DNA of 56,114 nt, from the NCBI GenBank assembly GCA_016927065.1, contig JAFGNJ010000012.1, positions 1 to 56,114 of the forward strand, read 5' to 3'. Shown here one piece after another: positions 33,096 to 41,774 of the stretch. The notes below the pieces were generated by a model, which was not told where the DNA came from, ran no database searches, and saw only the letters and a program-made list of their open reading frames with translations. The position numbers were made by a program, and so were the translations under genes. The number at the start of each line of letters is the position of its first letter. Positions within the stretch are counted from its first letter, which is position 1. The DNA comes from Deltaproteobacteria bacterium (GTDB taxonomy: Bacteria; Desulfobacterota; B13-G15; RBG-16-54-18).

Positions 33096-33296
33096 CTACT
33101 TTAATACAATCACCAAGGCATGAATGATCCCTGGGATCCAGAGGATACAGAGAATGATGTTGATCCAAAAATCTTTGCCAAAACCTCTTTTGATGAGCAC
33201 TGCAACAAACGGCAATATTATCGCTAAAATTATGAGTAATACACTACTTTTCTTCTTCTTGCTTGCTTTCTTTTTCGCTGCCTTCTTCTTTGCCAT
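33096..33296 (-). CDS. YqaE/Pmp3-family small membrane protein with Lys/Ala-rich N terminus
   Basis: 66 residues. Residues 1-17 are almost only Lys, Ala and Ser ([18 protein letters not shown]). Then come the two Pmp3 helices: [45 protein letters not shown] spans both, with the family motif I-L-x-x-x-PG-I-I-H-A. These proteins influence membrane potential and salt tolerance in yeast and plants; bacterial roles are poorly known. A GAGGAGGG site precedes ATG 33296. The basic extension is not standard for the family. Confidence 0.8.
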   Translation of the reverse strand: MAKKKAAKKKASKKKKSSVLLIILAIILPFVAVLIKRGFGKDFWINIILCILWIPGIIHALVIVLK

Positions 33297-33576
33297 ATTA
33301 CACCCTCCTCAATTAAAAGGTTAGTATGGTAGTTCCCTGCACACTCTTCTTTCTTGCTAATTTTTCTGATTGTTAATATTTGATCTTTGAGCGTCATTTA
33401 TTAGCATTTTTTTGCCGTTTAGTCAACCTTAAAAATGCTAATGCCGGTAATTCCCCTTTTCCTAATATTTCAATCCATTTCTTTAATATTTAAGTTTTCT
33501 GAGATGGCGTTGAGAGGTCACTCCTTTACAAAAGGAGCGTGCAATGATAGCATGGAATAAAAACAAGGAATGAACC

Positions 33577-34422
33577 ATGGGGAAACAAAAGAAAAACGCG
33601 ATCCTCTGCCCCAACTGCAAGAGCCTGATCAGCAGAAATGAATCACGGTGCCCCTACTGTGGCGTCAGTCATCCCGGCACATGGTGGAAGCACAATTTTT
33701 TGACGCAGGGATTCCGTGATAGTGACTATATCCTCATGGCCATCATCTACACCAACATCGGTATCTATGTGCTCTCGCTCTTCCTCAATATCCGGGGAGC
33801 CAGCGTTTCACCAAATCCTCTTGCGTTGCTATCGCCTGATATTGAGAGCCTTAAACTGTTGGGGGCAGCGGGAGTGATGCCCATTAAATATGGTCATAAA
33901 TGGTGGACCCTCGTCTCCGCCAACTACCTTCACGCCGGTATCCTTCATATCCTATTCAATATGTTCGCCCTAAGGCAGCTAGGACCCCTCGTTATTGAAG
34001 AATATGGAATATATCGTATGTTCGTCATCTACACCCTAGGCGGCATCTTCGGCTTCCTGGTCTCCTACCTCTTCAAGACACCCCTTACCATCGGTGCCTC
34101 TGCCGCAATATGTAGTTTGATCGGGGCGGTCCTCTACTTCGGCAAAAGCCGGGGAGGGGCCTATGGGCAGATCATCTTCCGGCAGATCGGCGGTTGGGCA
34201 ATAGGGATCTTTATCTTCGGTTTGCTGGTGCCGGGGATCGACAACTGGGGACATGGAGGGGGGATGCTCGGAGGTGCAATCCTCGGTTTCCTGCTGGGGT
34301 ATCAGGAACGCAAAAAAGAGAACCTCTCTCATAAACTCCTCGCCGGTGTATGTATGATCGTAACGGCGGTGGTATTAGGCTACGCAATAGTCAACGGCAT
34401 CTACCTGCGTATTGTGGGATAA
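33577..34422 (+). CDS. Rhomboid-family intramembrane serine protease with N-terminal zinc ribbon
   Basis: 281 residues. Residues 11-28 carry two cysteine pairs (CPNC, CPYC) forming a cytoplasmic zinc ribbon. The membrane part has seven or so helices. Catalytic Ser175 is in TIGASAAICSLIG (the usual GASG is GASA here) and His226 in GHGGGMLGGAILG; HILFNMF at 124-130 is the conserved oxyanion loop. It cleaves transmembrane proteins within the bilayer. AAGGAAT precedes the ATG. A lipoprotein gene follows on the same strand about 100 bases later. Substrates unknown. Confidence 0.88.
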   Translation: MGKQKKNAILCPNCKSLISRNESRCPYCGVSHPGTWWKHNFLTQGFRDSDYILMAIIYTNIGIYVLSLFLNIRGASVSPNPLALLSPDIESLKLLGAAGVMPIKYGHKWWTLVSANYLHAGILHILFNMFALRQLGPLVIEEYGIYRMFVIYTLGGIFGFLVSYLFKTPLTIGASAAICSLIGAVLYFGKSRGGAYGQIIFRQIGGWAIGIFIFGLLVPGIDNWGHGGGMLGGAILGFLLGYQERKKENLSHKLLAGVCMIVTAVVLGYAIVNGIYLRIVG

Positions 34423-34523
34423 TCCCACGGATCACAATGGTTAGAATATCGTCCTGTGCCAGGCCCAGATCGTGTGCACGGGCAAACCCATCCCCTCCTC
34501 TCGAAAAAACCAAAGGAAAAACT

Positions 34524-35111
34524 ATGATGTCCTTTAAAAAAGAGGTTATCCTGATTTGTGCTGCATTGTTTGTCTTATGCGGCTGTGCTACCACTGCTCA
34601 AAACAAAAATCATGACATGGAAACCTATTACCAGGCGCTGCATAATACTGAACCGCATGAGGATAAGACTCTACAACCTGGATCAGAACGAGAACGGGCG
34701 GCTATTGCTCTCTTTGTCGCCCTCTATAGTACCTATACCGACGAGAACATTAAAAAATATGTCCGCGATCTCTACGCACAGGATGCATACTATTGTGACA
34801 GCTTCACAGAGATGCAGGGGATAGAAAATATTGAAGCATATCTCATACAAGGCACACATATAATGCAAGTCCTTACCTTTGACCTTCAGGATGTTGCGGT
34901 GCATGATGGGAACTATTATTTCCGTTGGATTACGCGATTTACCCTGAAGCGAAAGAAGGGTGAAGTCATTCACTTCCCCGGGATGTCTCATGTGCGCTTT
35001 AATAAAGAGGGACGGATCGTCTTTCAGCATGATTTTTGGGACGCTGGCGTCATCTATGAAAGACTACCGATCGTTGGTTTTTTTATTAGATGGCTGAAAA
35101 AGAGGATGTAA
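34524..35111 (+). CDS. Lipoprotein with SnoaL/NTF2-like domain
   Basis: 195 residues from ATG 34524 (AAAGGA eight bases upstream). Lipoprotein signal MMSFKKEVILICAALFVLCGC, Cys21. The mature part LYAQDAYYCDSFTEMQGIENIEAYL and MSHVRFNKEGRIVFQHDFWDAG follows the strand-helix order of SnoaL-like / nuclear-transport-factor-2-like folds, which form a cone-shaped pocket for small ligands or act as scaffolds. In many Proteobacteria such proteins accompany lipid or short-chain dehydrogenase genes; here its neighbours are rhomboid and iron genes. Function unknown. Confidence 0.75.
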   Translation: MMSFKKEVILICAALFVLCGCATTAQNKNHDMETYYQALHNTEPHEDKTLQPGSERERAAIALFVALYSTYTDENIKKYVRDLYAQDAYYCDSFTEMQGIENIEAYLIQGTHIMQVLTFDLQDVAVHDGNYYFRWITRFTLKRKKGEVIHFPGMSHVRFNKEGRIVFQHDFWDAGVIYERLPIVGFFIRWLKKRM

Positions 35112-35140
35112 GCTCTCCTGCCCAGATATTTCCGAACATC

Positions 35141-35179
35141 TTTACAACTTCTTTGAGAGACCATATAATAATCATTCTA
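35141..35179 (+). promoter_or_regulatory. Promoter of the VIT1-like gene with overlapping Fur-box-like sequence
   Basis: TTTACA (35141-35146), a 17-base spacer and TATAAT (35164-35169) lie 36 bases before the gene. Overlapping the -10, 35161-35179 matches the 19-base Fur consensus at 12 positions by my count, with an unbroken ATAATCATT core. Placement over a promoter of iron-storage genes makes Fur control plausible but unproven. Confidence 0.45.
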
Positions 35180-35205
35180 TAATCGGGTTATTATTACTGA
35201 AAAGG

Positions 35206-35691
35206 ATGATGCCGAGACATTCGATAAAGACAGGCCTCAGCTTTGGCCTGACCTCCGCCATTATAACGACCCTCGGATTGATGGTGGGCCTACACTCCGG
35301 CACACACTCAAAGCTCGTGGTGATCGGCGGCATTTTGATCATCGCTATAGCCGATGCCTTTTCAGATGCCCTGGGCATCCACATGTCTGAGGAGTCGGAG
35401 AATATACATTCCACAAAGGAGATATGGGAAGCGACCATTGCCACCTTTTTTGCGAAATTCATCTTCGCATCGACATTTATCATCCCCCTGCTCCTGTTCC
35501 CGCTTAATACGGCAATTATTGTTAGCATCATGTACGGACTAATTTTGCTGAGCCTCTTCAGTCTCTATATGGCAAAAGGGCAAGGGGAAAAGCCGTGGAA
35601 GGTTATCGCAGAGCACCTTGTGATTGCAGTAATCGTTATTATGTTAACACACTATATCGGCGAGTGGATCGGGACACTCTGTAACTTGTAG
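35206..35691 (+). CDS. VIT1/CCC1-family iron/manganese transporter-like protein
   Basis: 161 residues with about five hydrophobic helices. GLSFGLTSAIITTLGLMVGL is the first VIT1 helix, with the conserved G-x-x-D/S region, and IIAIADAFSDALGIHMSEESE is the second, bearing the acidic residues that bind metal in VIT1. It would export Fe2+ or Mn2+ from the cytoplasm. It lacks the N-terminal ferritin-like domain found in the other VIT gene of this cluster (36756). ATG 35206 lies directly behind AAAAGG; ATG 35209 is possible. The next gene begins 48 bases later. Confidence 0.82.
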   Translation: MMPRHSIKTGLSFGLTSAIITTLGLMVGLHSGTHSKLVVIGGILIIAIADAFSDALGIHMSEESENIHSTKEIWEATIATFFAKFIFASTFIIPLLLFPLNTAIIVSIMYGLILLSLFSLYMAKGQGEKPWKVIAEHLVIAVIVIMLTHYIGEWIGTLCNL

Positions 35692-35738
35692 CCTGAGGGG
35701 AAGACCATATAACAACATAAAAGAAAAAGGAGGGAAAC

Positions 35739-36596
35739 ATGGACAAAAAAGAGTTGATCGATCTCTTGAATAGAGACCTTGGCGATGAGCATGCTGCCAC
35801 GTTGCGGTATGTCATCCACGCCTATCTGGAAGGTGAGGATACACCCACCGGGGCAAGCCTCCTCTCTCGCGCCAAGGAGGAAATGTGGCACATGCACTGG
35901 CTGGGGATGGTCATCGGGCAATTGGGGGGGGGACCCAATTTGGTACCGGCGCCGTACCCTTACGATCCCACCAACCGGACCACCATATTCAAGTCCTACG
36001 TCGAATACGAGGAGAAGCTGATACCCCATTATAATGGTGAGGCGGAGGAGGTGGATGATCCCCACATCAAGCGCGTCCTGCAGCGGGAGGCCTGGGAATC
36101 CGCCATCCATGCCAAAAAGTTCCAAAGGTTGCTTAACAAATTGAGCCCGGAAGATGCAAAGGGACGCCCGGGAGGCGAGTCCGAATTGCCCAAGGCGTTT
36201 TTGGAGACGCTGCAGAATGAGATCGCTGCCAAATACACGGAGATGCTCCAGCACATCCGCTATTCCTGGGTCTTTCAAAAAGACGGTGCTCTCGGATGGC
36301 ACCTCATGGACCAGGCCATGGAGAAGATGAAGCACCTGGCCCACTTTGCCGAGGATGTGGCGGAAAACGGCCTGGACCCCCGATTCAAGGCGGGGCAGAT
36401 TGACATGAACACGGCTATTGGCCAGGCCCTGCAGAAGGCCCTGGAGGATGTCCAGGGTGGACTCGCGCGGCACCAGAAATTACAAAAAGACAGCGAGGCG
36501 CAAAAGCACGAGGGGTTCGTCATCAATCTCGACCTGACCGTCCAGCAGGAGGAATACCAAGCGGCAGAGATCGGGGACTGGAAACGGAATAAGTAG
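35739..36596 (+). CDS. Tandem ferritin-like domain protein
   Basis: 285 residues. The first half has the di-iron ferritin pattern: LGDEHAATLRYVIHAYLEGE, AKEEMWHMHWLG, then YVEYEEKLIPHYNGEAEE and REAWESAIHAKKF. The second half (about 150-285) repeats it: LQNEIAAKYTEMLQHIRYSWV, MEKMKHLAHFAEDVAENG, then QGGLARHQKLQKD. Ferritin-like proteins oxidise and store iron or act as oxidases. Two such domains in one chain suggest an internal pseudo-dimer. AGGAGGG precedes the ATG. It lies between two VIT1-type genes, so iron handling is the likely job. Confidence 0.8.
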   Translation: MDKKELIDLLNRDLGDEHAATLRYVIHAYLEGEDTPTGASLLSRAKEEMWHMHWLGMVIGQLGGGPNLVPAPYPYDPTNRTTIFKSYVEYEEKLIPHYNGEAEEVDDPHIKRVLQREAWESAIHAKKFQRLLNKLSPEDAKGRPGGESELPKAFLETLQNEIAAKYTEMLQHIRYSWVFQKDGALGWHLMDQAMEKMKHLAHFAEDVAENGLDPRFKAGQIDMNTAIGQALQKALEDVQGGLARHQKLQKDSEAQKHEGFVINLDLTVQQEEYQAAEIGDWKRNK

Positions 36597-36680
36597 TGTG
36601 CCCCTCAGGAGAAGCCACGTTACATGATGGACGAGCAAGCCATCATGTCGGAGTGTAATAGGCGAACAATACAAAAACGA

Positions 36681-36720
36681 AAATCCCCCCATCCCCCCCT
36701 CTTTAGCCAAGGGGGGATTT
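36681..36720. repeat. C/G-rich hairpin repeat
   Basis: Perfect ten-base inverted repeat AAATCCCCCC / GGGGGGATTT around a 20-base core. Hairpins of this AAATCCCCC-GGGGATTT form are common interspersed repeats in several deltaproteobacterial-type genomes, from memory. It may also end the ferritin transcript. Confidence 0.6.
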
Positions 36721-36755
36721 GAAGCCTATTTTCTGAGCACGCTTTAAGGAGGCGA

Positions 36756-37646
36756 TTGTCAACTGTGAAACAAAAAAAATTAAGCAAGGCAATAGAGAAG
36801 GCCATTTTAATTGCGCAAGGCAACGAAATTACCGAACACTTTGTCTATGACAAGCTGTCCCGGGCGATACGAGACCCTCATAACAAACGCGTGCTCAAAC
36901 GCATCGCCAAAGAAGAATTGGAGCATTACCATTTCTGGAAGGCATTCACCAATCAGGATGTACCTCCCTCGCGATGGACCATATGGAAATACTATCTCAT
37001 TGTGAAAATATTCGGCATTACATTCGGGATAAAGCTCATGGAACGGGGTGAGGAAAGGGCGCAAAATACCTATGACAAAATCTCCAAACATATCCCCTCT
37101 GCCCAACAGATCGCAGAGGATGAAGAAGAGCACGAAAAGGCGCTCATAGCGCTCATAGATGAAGAGCGGATGCAATACATCGGCTCTATGGTCTTGGGCC
37201 TGAACGATGCACTCGTGGAGCTTACGGGCGCGTTGGCAGGCCTCACCCTTGCCCTGCAAAATACCCGATTGATCGCCATGGCGGGCTTCATCACCGGCAT
37301 TGCCGCGTCGCTCTCGATGGGCGCCTCGGAGTATCTTTCGACAAAATCAGAAGAGGGAACGCAAGAGCCTTTTAAGGCTTGCCTCTATACTGGTTCGGCG
37401 TACGTTTTAACGGTTTTGTTTCTGATTTTCCCCTACCTCATCTTCACAAACTACTTTGTGTGCCTCGCTGTAATGCTCGCCAATGCAGTAATCATAATCC
37501 TCATATTTACCTTTTATTTGTCCGTCACAAAAGATACCCCTTTTAGCAAAAGATTTTTTGAGATGGCCGGGATCAGTCTCGGTATAGCGGCCCTCACGTT
37601 TGGCATAGGTTTCTTGGTGAGGATGGCTTTCAACATCGACATATGA
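36756..37646 (+). CDS. MbfA-like ferritin-VIT1 fusion (membrane-bound ferritin)
   Basis: 296 residues. Residues 1-130 form a ferritin-like domain with the di-iron ligands spread over NEITEHFVYDKL, KEELEHYHFW, GEERAQNTYDKI and EDEEEHEKAL. Residues about 140-296 form the VIT1 membrane domain (VLGLNDALVELTGALAGLTLAL, ASLSMGASEYLSTKSEE, then three helices). Bradyrhizobium and Agrobacterium MbfA export iron with this layout under Irr/Fur control. TTG 36756 lies three bases after AAGGAGG; GTG 36765 is an alternative at twelve. Likely partner of the VIT1-like and tandem ferritin proteins. Confidence 0.88.
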   Translation: MSTVKQKKLSKAIEKAILIAQGNEITEHFVYDKLSRAIRDPHNKRVLKRIAKEELEHYHFWKAFTNQDVPPSRWTIWKYYLIVKIFGITFGIKLMERGEERAQNTYDKISKHIPSAQQIAEDEEEHEKALIALIDEERMQYIGSMVLGLNDALVELTGALAGLTLALQNTRLIAMAGFITGIAASLSMGASEYLSTKSEEGTQEPFKACLYTGSAYVLTVLFLIFPYLIFTNYFVCLAVMLANAVIIILIFTFYLSVTKDTPFSKRFFEMAGISLGIAALTFGIGFLVRMAFNIDI

Positions 37647-37673
37647 AGTCTTACATGAATAGGAGGAAATGCA

Positions 37674-38429
37674 GTGGATAACGACATAAAGGATACATTT
37701 CTCAAACACTGGGATACCTATTTTGGAGAGGCAGAGCTTCCGATCTGCTTCTATTACACCGACGAGGAGAATCGTGCAGACATGGCAAAGCCTGCCGCCG
37801 GGCGCCAGTGTTTTATCGGTGCACTTGCTAAAATTCGCAAGGGACAATCGTTGTGTTTCGACGCAAAGTCCATCGGATGCTTTGGGGGGAAGCGGTATCT
37901 CGGTTTTTCCAAAAGGATGATGCCGCGGTTCGAATACTTTCTCTCATGCGGCATCCCCGGAAGGATCGAGGGCGAGCGCTACAAAAAATCACCCGAAATG
38001 GTAAAAGAGGTCTTGGAGATCCTCCCCGAGTTTGTAGCTCCAGGGCAGTACATCGTCTTCAAGCGCTGGGACATGCTTGAGGAATCGGATGAGCCGGCAG
38101 TCGTCATCTTCTTCGCAAAGGCTGATGTCCTTTCCGGCCTCTTCACCCTGGCAAATTACGATGAGGTCGAGGAGAACGGCGTGATCACCCCCTTCGGCGC
38201 CGGGTGCAGCACCATCGTTATGTATCCCTATTTAGAACGGGACGCCAATCGCCCCCGCGCAGTCCTGGGGATGTTCGACGTCTCAGCCAGGCCCTTTGTC
38301 CCCAAGGACATGCTTACCTTGGCAGTGCCAATGAATAAGTTTGAACGGATGATCGAGAACATGGATGAGAGCTTCCTCATCACACCTGCGTGGGCAAAAG
38401 TAAGGAAGAGGATACATTCTAATCTCTAA
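37674..38429 (+). CDS. DUF169 protein
   Basis: 251 residues from GTG 37674, seven bases after AGGAGG. The segments LPICFYYTDE, QCFIGALAKIRKGQSLCFDAKSIGCFGGKRYLGF, VVIFFAKADVLSGLFTLANYD and GAGCSTIVMYPYLE are those of DUF169, a family common in anaerobic bacteria and archaea. Several conserved cysteines (in QCFIG, LCFDA, IGCFGG and AGCST) could bind metal or an Fe-S cluster. Function unknown. It follows the MbfA-like gene by 27 bases and probably shares its transcript, which suggests a metal or redox link. Confidence 0.85.
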   Translation: MDNDIKDTFLKHWDTYFGEAELPICFYYTDEENRADMAKPAAGRQCFIGALAKIRKGQSLCFDAKSIGCFGGKRYLGFSKRMMPRFEYFLSCGIPGRIEGERYKKSPEMVKEVLEILPEFVAPGQYIVFKRWDMLEESDEPAVVIFFAKADVLSGLFTLANYDEVEENGVITPFGAGCSTIVMYPYLERDANRPRAVLGMFDVSARPFVPKDMLTLAVPMNKFERMIENMDESFLITPAWAKVRKRIHSNL

Positions 38430-38474
38430 TACCCTCTAAAGGCCACAAACCACTTACCATCAAATAAAGAAAAT

Positions 38475-38520
38475 AGGCTTACCCTCCTTTCCCCCCAAGG
38501 GGAGGGGAGGTTGTAGGCCT
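38475..38520. repeat. Long C/G-rich hairpin
   Basis: An outer stem AGGCTTAC / GTAGGCCT (one G-T pair) and an inner stem CCTCCTTTCCCC / GGGGAGGGGAGG (38483-38494 / 38499-38510, two G-T pairs) around CCAA. The composition resembles the hairpin at 36681. No T run follows, so a mobile or processing hairpin is as likely as a terminator. Confidence 0.55.
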
Positions 38521-38605
38521 TCACGTGCGAGATCCAAAAGCCGGGAACTTTTCAGGGGGTCCTTTGTCTAAATAGAAGCAGAAAACAAAATATGGAGGTG
38601 GAATC

Positions 38606-40873
38606 ATGAAAAAGCTAGCCTGTATCATCGGATTTCTTATGTGTATCCTCCCCTTGACTACATCTTATGGTGCGGAGAAAGCAAAAGTCCTCTCCCCCTA
38701 CTTCTTCGTCCAGAGCGAGGATCCCTCGGTCGATCCCTTTCCCCTTTTAGAGACCAAGGCAAAGGTGGATATCGCCGGGGTGATCGCGGAGATAGAACTC
38801 ACCCAGGTCTATAAGAACGAGGGCAAGAGGACCATAGAGGCGATTTACTGTTTCCCCTTGGGGACCAAGTCGGCCATCCACGCCATGCGGATGCGGATAG
38901 GGGACAGAATTATCGAGGCCAAAATAGAAGAACGGTTAACGGCAAAGCGGATCTATGACCAGGCCAAACAGGAAGGCAAAGTAGCCTCGCTCCTTGAACA
39001 GGAAAGGCCCAATGTCTTTCAGATGAAGGTGGCTAACATCATGCCTGGTGACCGCATCGAGGTAAAGGTCAGCTACACGGAGCTCTTGGTCCCTGAAAAG
39101 GGGATCTACGAGTTCGTCTTTCCCACGGTGGTAGGACCGCGCTATAGCAACAAGCAAGAGGGGGATGCAAAAGACAACGACACGTGGTTAAAGACCCCCT
39201 ATCTGCACGAAGGGGAAGAACCCCCCTATGCATGTGACATCACCGCTAATCTCAGAACGGGCATCCCCCTGAGCAACGTATGGGTCTCTTCCCATAAAGT
39301 CGCGGTGCAAAAGGAAGGTGATAGGGCAACAATCAAACTTGCACCTGAAGAAAAGAAGGGGGGCAATAAGGATTTCATCCTGCGCTATACCCTGCAAGGG
39401 GAGCAGATACAGAGCGGCCTCTTACTCTACCCAGGGGCAGAGGAAAATTTCTTCCTCCTGATGCTGCAACCCCCCAAGAAGGTAACAGTCGGCGCTGTTC
39501 CTCCCCGCGAATACGTATTCATCGTCGATGTCTCAGGCTCCATGCACGGGTTCCCCTTGGAGGTCTCCAAGAGCCTGATCACGGAGATCATCCAGAACCT
39601 GCGGAAAAAAGACTACTTCAATATCCTATTCTTCGCCAGCGGGTCCCAAGTCCTCTCCCCCCATCCCCTGCAGGCCACAAAAGAAAATGTGCGCAAGGCC
39701 ATCGCTATGCTGGAAGGGCAGCAGGGGAGCGGAGGGACAGAGATCCTCCCCGCCCTTAAACGGGCCCTGGCCTTGGAGAAAAAGGAAGGCCTCTCTCGCA
39801 TCATCGTAACGGCTACTGATGGGTATGTGGCGGTGGAAAAGGAGGCCTTCGAACTGATCCGGGAGAACCTCAACAAGGCGAACTTTTTTGCCTTCGGCAT
39901 AGGATCAAGCGTTAACCGCTACCTCATCGAGGGGATGGCAAGGGCTGGGAAGGGAGAGCCTTTTGTAGTCACGAATCAAGGGGAGGCAACCGAGGCAACG
40001 AAACGGTTTGCCAAGTTCATCGATGCGCCCCTCCTCACCGATATCGAGATCTCGTTTCAGGGGTTTGACGCCTACGATATCGAACCTCCTGCCCTCCCTG
40101 ACCTCTTCGCCCAGCGCCCCCTCATCCTCTTTGGGAAATATAGGGATGCCAGCGGCAAAATTAGGATAAGGGGTAAAACCGTGTGGGGTGGGTACAAAAA
40201 GACGTTTGCGGTGCACACCCAGTTGGAGGATGAAGGCAACACCGCCCTGCAATACCTCTGGGCCAGAGAAAAAATAGCCCGCCTTGATGATTATGGCAAG
40301 ATCGGTGCGGATGTGAAAGAGGAGGTAACGAAACTCGGCCTCCGCTACCATCTGATGACTCAGTACACCTCCTTTGTGGCTGTGGATACCATAGTCCGTG
40401 ATACCGGAGAGGTCGTGACGGTCAAACAACCCCTGCCGTTACCTGAAGGGGTAACCGATTACGCAGTCGGCGATAAGGGGCGGACCTTACAGACCGCTCC
40501 CATGGCTTATCTTGGGAAAGGTTTGGTGATGCATGAGGCGACGGCTGATTGCTGCGCCTCGGGAGAGAAGAGCGAACTTCCGCTTCACCAGATCTATATC
40601 ATGGGAGGAAAACTCCCCGCCGGTATGACGATGGGAGAGGTGGAACAGGCGCTCTCCACGGTAAAGGGCGACCTGGAGCAGTTGTTTCAGCAATGGAGTC
40701 TCACCAAGGCAATTGTGCTTTTAACCGTTGAGCAAGGAAAGGTAACAGCGGTCCAGGTCAAGAGCTACCAAGGGAAAGGGTATAAGAAAGAAGCCTTGGA
40801 AAAGGTGCTGCAAAAGATCGCCTTCGCTTCTTCGGTAAAGGGTACTATCGAAGTGGAACTACAGTATATGTAA
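38606..40873 (+). CDS. Secreted VIT and von Willebrand A domain protein
   Basis: 755 residues. A signal peptide (MKKLACIIGFLMCILPLTTSYG, cleaved near 22) is followed by a VIT domain (about 35-165, ELTQVYKNEGKRTIEAIYCFPL) and a vWA domain (about 300-470) whose MIDAS metal site VDVSGSMHG is intact, with TATDGY later. A cross-linking helical region (ALQYLWAREKIARLDDY) follows, typical of the inter-alpha-trypsin-inhibitor-like bacterial family. The C-terminal 90 residues include a beta segment (GTIEVELQYM) like AgmX/TonB-type ends. It probably acts in the periplasm or outer surface by metal-dependent protein binding. GGAGGTG lies before the ATG; a strong terminator follows. Confidence 0.85.
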   Translation: MKKLACIIGFLMCILPLTTSYGAEKAKVLSPYFFVQSEDPSVDPFPLLETKAKVDIAGVIAEIELTQVYKNEGKRTIEAIYCFPLGTKSAIHAMRMRIGDRIIEAKIEERLTAKRIYDQAKQEGKVASLLEQERPNVFQMKVANIMPGDRIEVKVSYTELLVPEKGIYEFVFPTVVGPRYSNKQEGDAKDNDTWLKTPYLHEGEEPPYACDITANLRTGIPLSNVWVSSHKVAVQKEGDRATIKLAPEEKKGGNKDFILRYTLQGEQIQSGLLLYPGAEENFFLLMLQPPKKVTVGAVPPREYVFIVDVSGSMHGFPLEVSKSLITEIIQNLRKKDYFNILFFASGSQVLSPHPLQATKENVRKAIAMLEGQQGSGGTEILPALKRALALEKKEGLSRIIVTATDGYVAVEKEAFELIRENLNKANFFAFGIGSSVNRYLIEGMARAGKGEPFVVTNQGEATEATKRFAKFIDAPLLTDIEISFQGFDAYDIEPPALPDLFAQRPLILFGKYRDASGKIRIRGKTVWGGYKKTFAVHTQLEDEGNTALQYLWAREKIARLDDYGKIGADVKEEVTKLGLRYHLMTQYTSFVAVDTIVRDTGEVVTVKQPLPLPEGVTDYAVGDKGRTLQTAPMAYLGKGLVMHEATADCCASGEKSELPLHQIYIMGGKLPAGMTMGEVEQALSTVKGDLEQLFQQWSLTKAIVLLTVEQGKVTAVQVKSYQGKGYKKEALEKVLQKIAFASSVKGTIEVELQYM

Positions 40874-40897
40874 AAAACCTCGTCATAAACCCTGAGA

Positions 40898-40946
40898 GGG
40901 GCGCAGGGTTAAGAATATCCCCTGCGCCCCTTTATAGTTTTTTCCC
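40898..40946 (+). terminator. Rho-independent terminator after the vWA gene
   Basis: Perfect 11-base stem GGGGCGCAGGG / CCCTGCGCCCC with an 11-base loop, followed by TTTATAGTTTTTT. Confidence 0.92.
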
Positions 40947-41064
40947 CTTAGGCTATTTTATGTTACAATTAATCCAGATTGAGATTTTTATTATTGCAGC
41001 TTGTACAGCTAAATACCCCTGCCCCAACCCCAATTAAAACCTCTTTTTTATATCCCGAATAGAC

Positions 41065-41457
41065 TCAGCTAATCTTTTTCTTTCTATCATTCAATAGGGC
41101 ATCGAGATCGGCGAAGGGCCGGTAGGTAGCAGGGGGATCTTTTTCGCCCCCCGGCTGTATCTCTTCGTACCACTCCTCTTCCAGATACTTCGAGTGCTCA
41201 TGGTCGTGGCAGTAGATACACAACAACTCCCAGTTGCTGCCGTCGGGGGGGTTATTGTCGTGGTTGTGATCTTTGTGATGAACCGTAAGCTCACGCAGCC
41301 TCTTGCCTGAGAATTCTCGCCCGCAATGCGCACAGACCGACGGGAATATCCTGAGTGCCCGCTCCCGATACCCCTGCAGCCGACGCTCTCGGTCGCGCTG
41401 TGCCTCGTCGAGGAGCTGCTGTTTTTCTGCCTCTGTGCGTTCCTTCTTCCGTGCCAT
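41065..41457 (-). CDS. yajD: YajD-type HNH nuclease
   Basis: 130 residues from ATG 41457 (GAGGTGGGG upstream). A charged N-terminal helix (RTEAEKQQLLDEAQRDRERR) precedes an HNH domain: VCAHCGREF, LTVHHKDHNHDNNPPDGSNWELLCIYCHDHEH, containing the two CxxC zinc ligands and the His-Asn-His residues. This is the order in E. coli YajD. Role unknown; HNH proteins cut or bind DNA. It stands alone and points toward the vWA terminator. Confidence 0.85.
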   Translation of the reverse strand: MARKKERTEAEKQQLLDEAQRDRERRLQGYRERALRIFPSVCAHCGREFSGKRLRELTVHHKDHNHDNNPPDGSNWELLCIYCHDHEHSKYLEEEWYEEIQPGGEKDPPATYRPFADLDALLNDRKKKIS

Positions 41458-41576
41458 GTGTATACACCCCACCTCGTTTGAGAACAAACCTCCAGCTCGG
41501 ACGGCCCGCAACAGCCACGGCGGCCGCTCTGAGGGGATCGCAAGCGATTAGCTTTTTCTAATCCGAATCCGGTTTG

Positions 41577-41774
41577 CTACCCTGCCACGAACCCAAGGGG
41601 GCGAAGCTTCTCAAAGTAGAATACGAGCATCGCTGCGATAGCAGTATAGAGCACGATGATCCCGATGATGCGCGAGGTGTTCTTGTACCATCGCTTCTTT
41701 TGTTTATCAAAGAAGATCACCTCGAATGCCCTCATGAATATGTAGGCAGCTACGGCGAAAAATACGTAGTTCAT
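41577..41774 (-). CDS. Small two-helix membrane protein, unknown family
   Basis: 65 residues from ATG 41774, behind GAGGAGGG. Two hydrophobic helices (MNYVFFAVAAYIFMRAFEVIFF and IIGIIVLYTAIAAMLVFYF) are linked by a basic loop (DKQKKRWYKNTSR). The pattern and strong ribosome site support a real protein. No family is recognised. Confidence 0.6.
   Translation of the reverse strand: MNYVFFAVAAYIFMRAFEVIFFDKQKKRWYKNTSRIIGIIVLYTAIAAMLVFYFEKLRPLGFVAG

Noticed and set aside
36755-36763. ATTGTCAAC, identical to a BirA half-site, at the MbfA start
   Set aside because: No second arm at the correct spacing; a nine-base match alone is weak.
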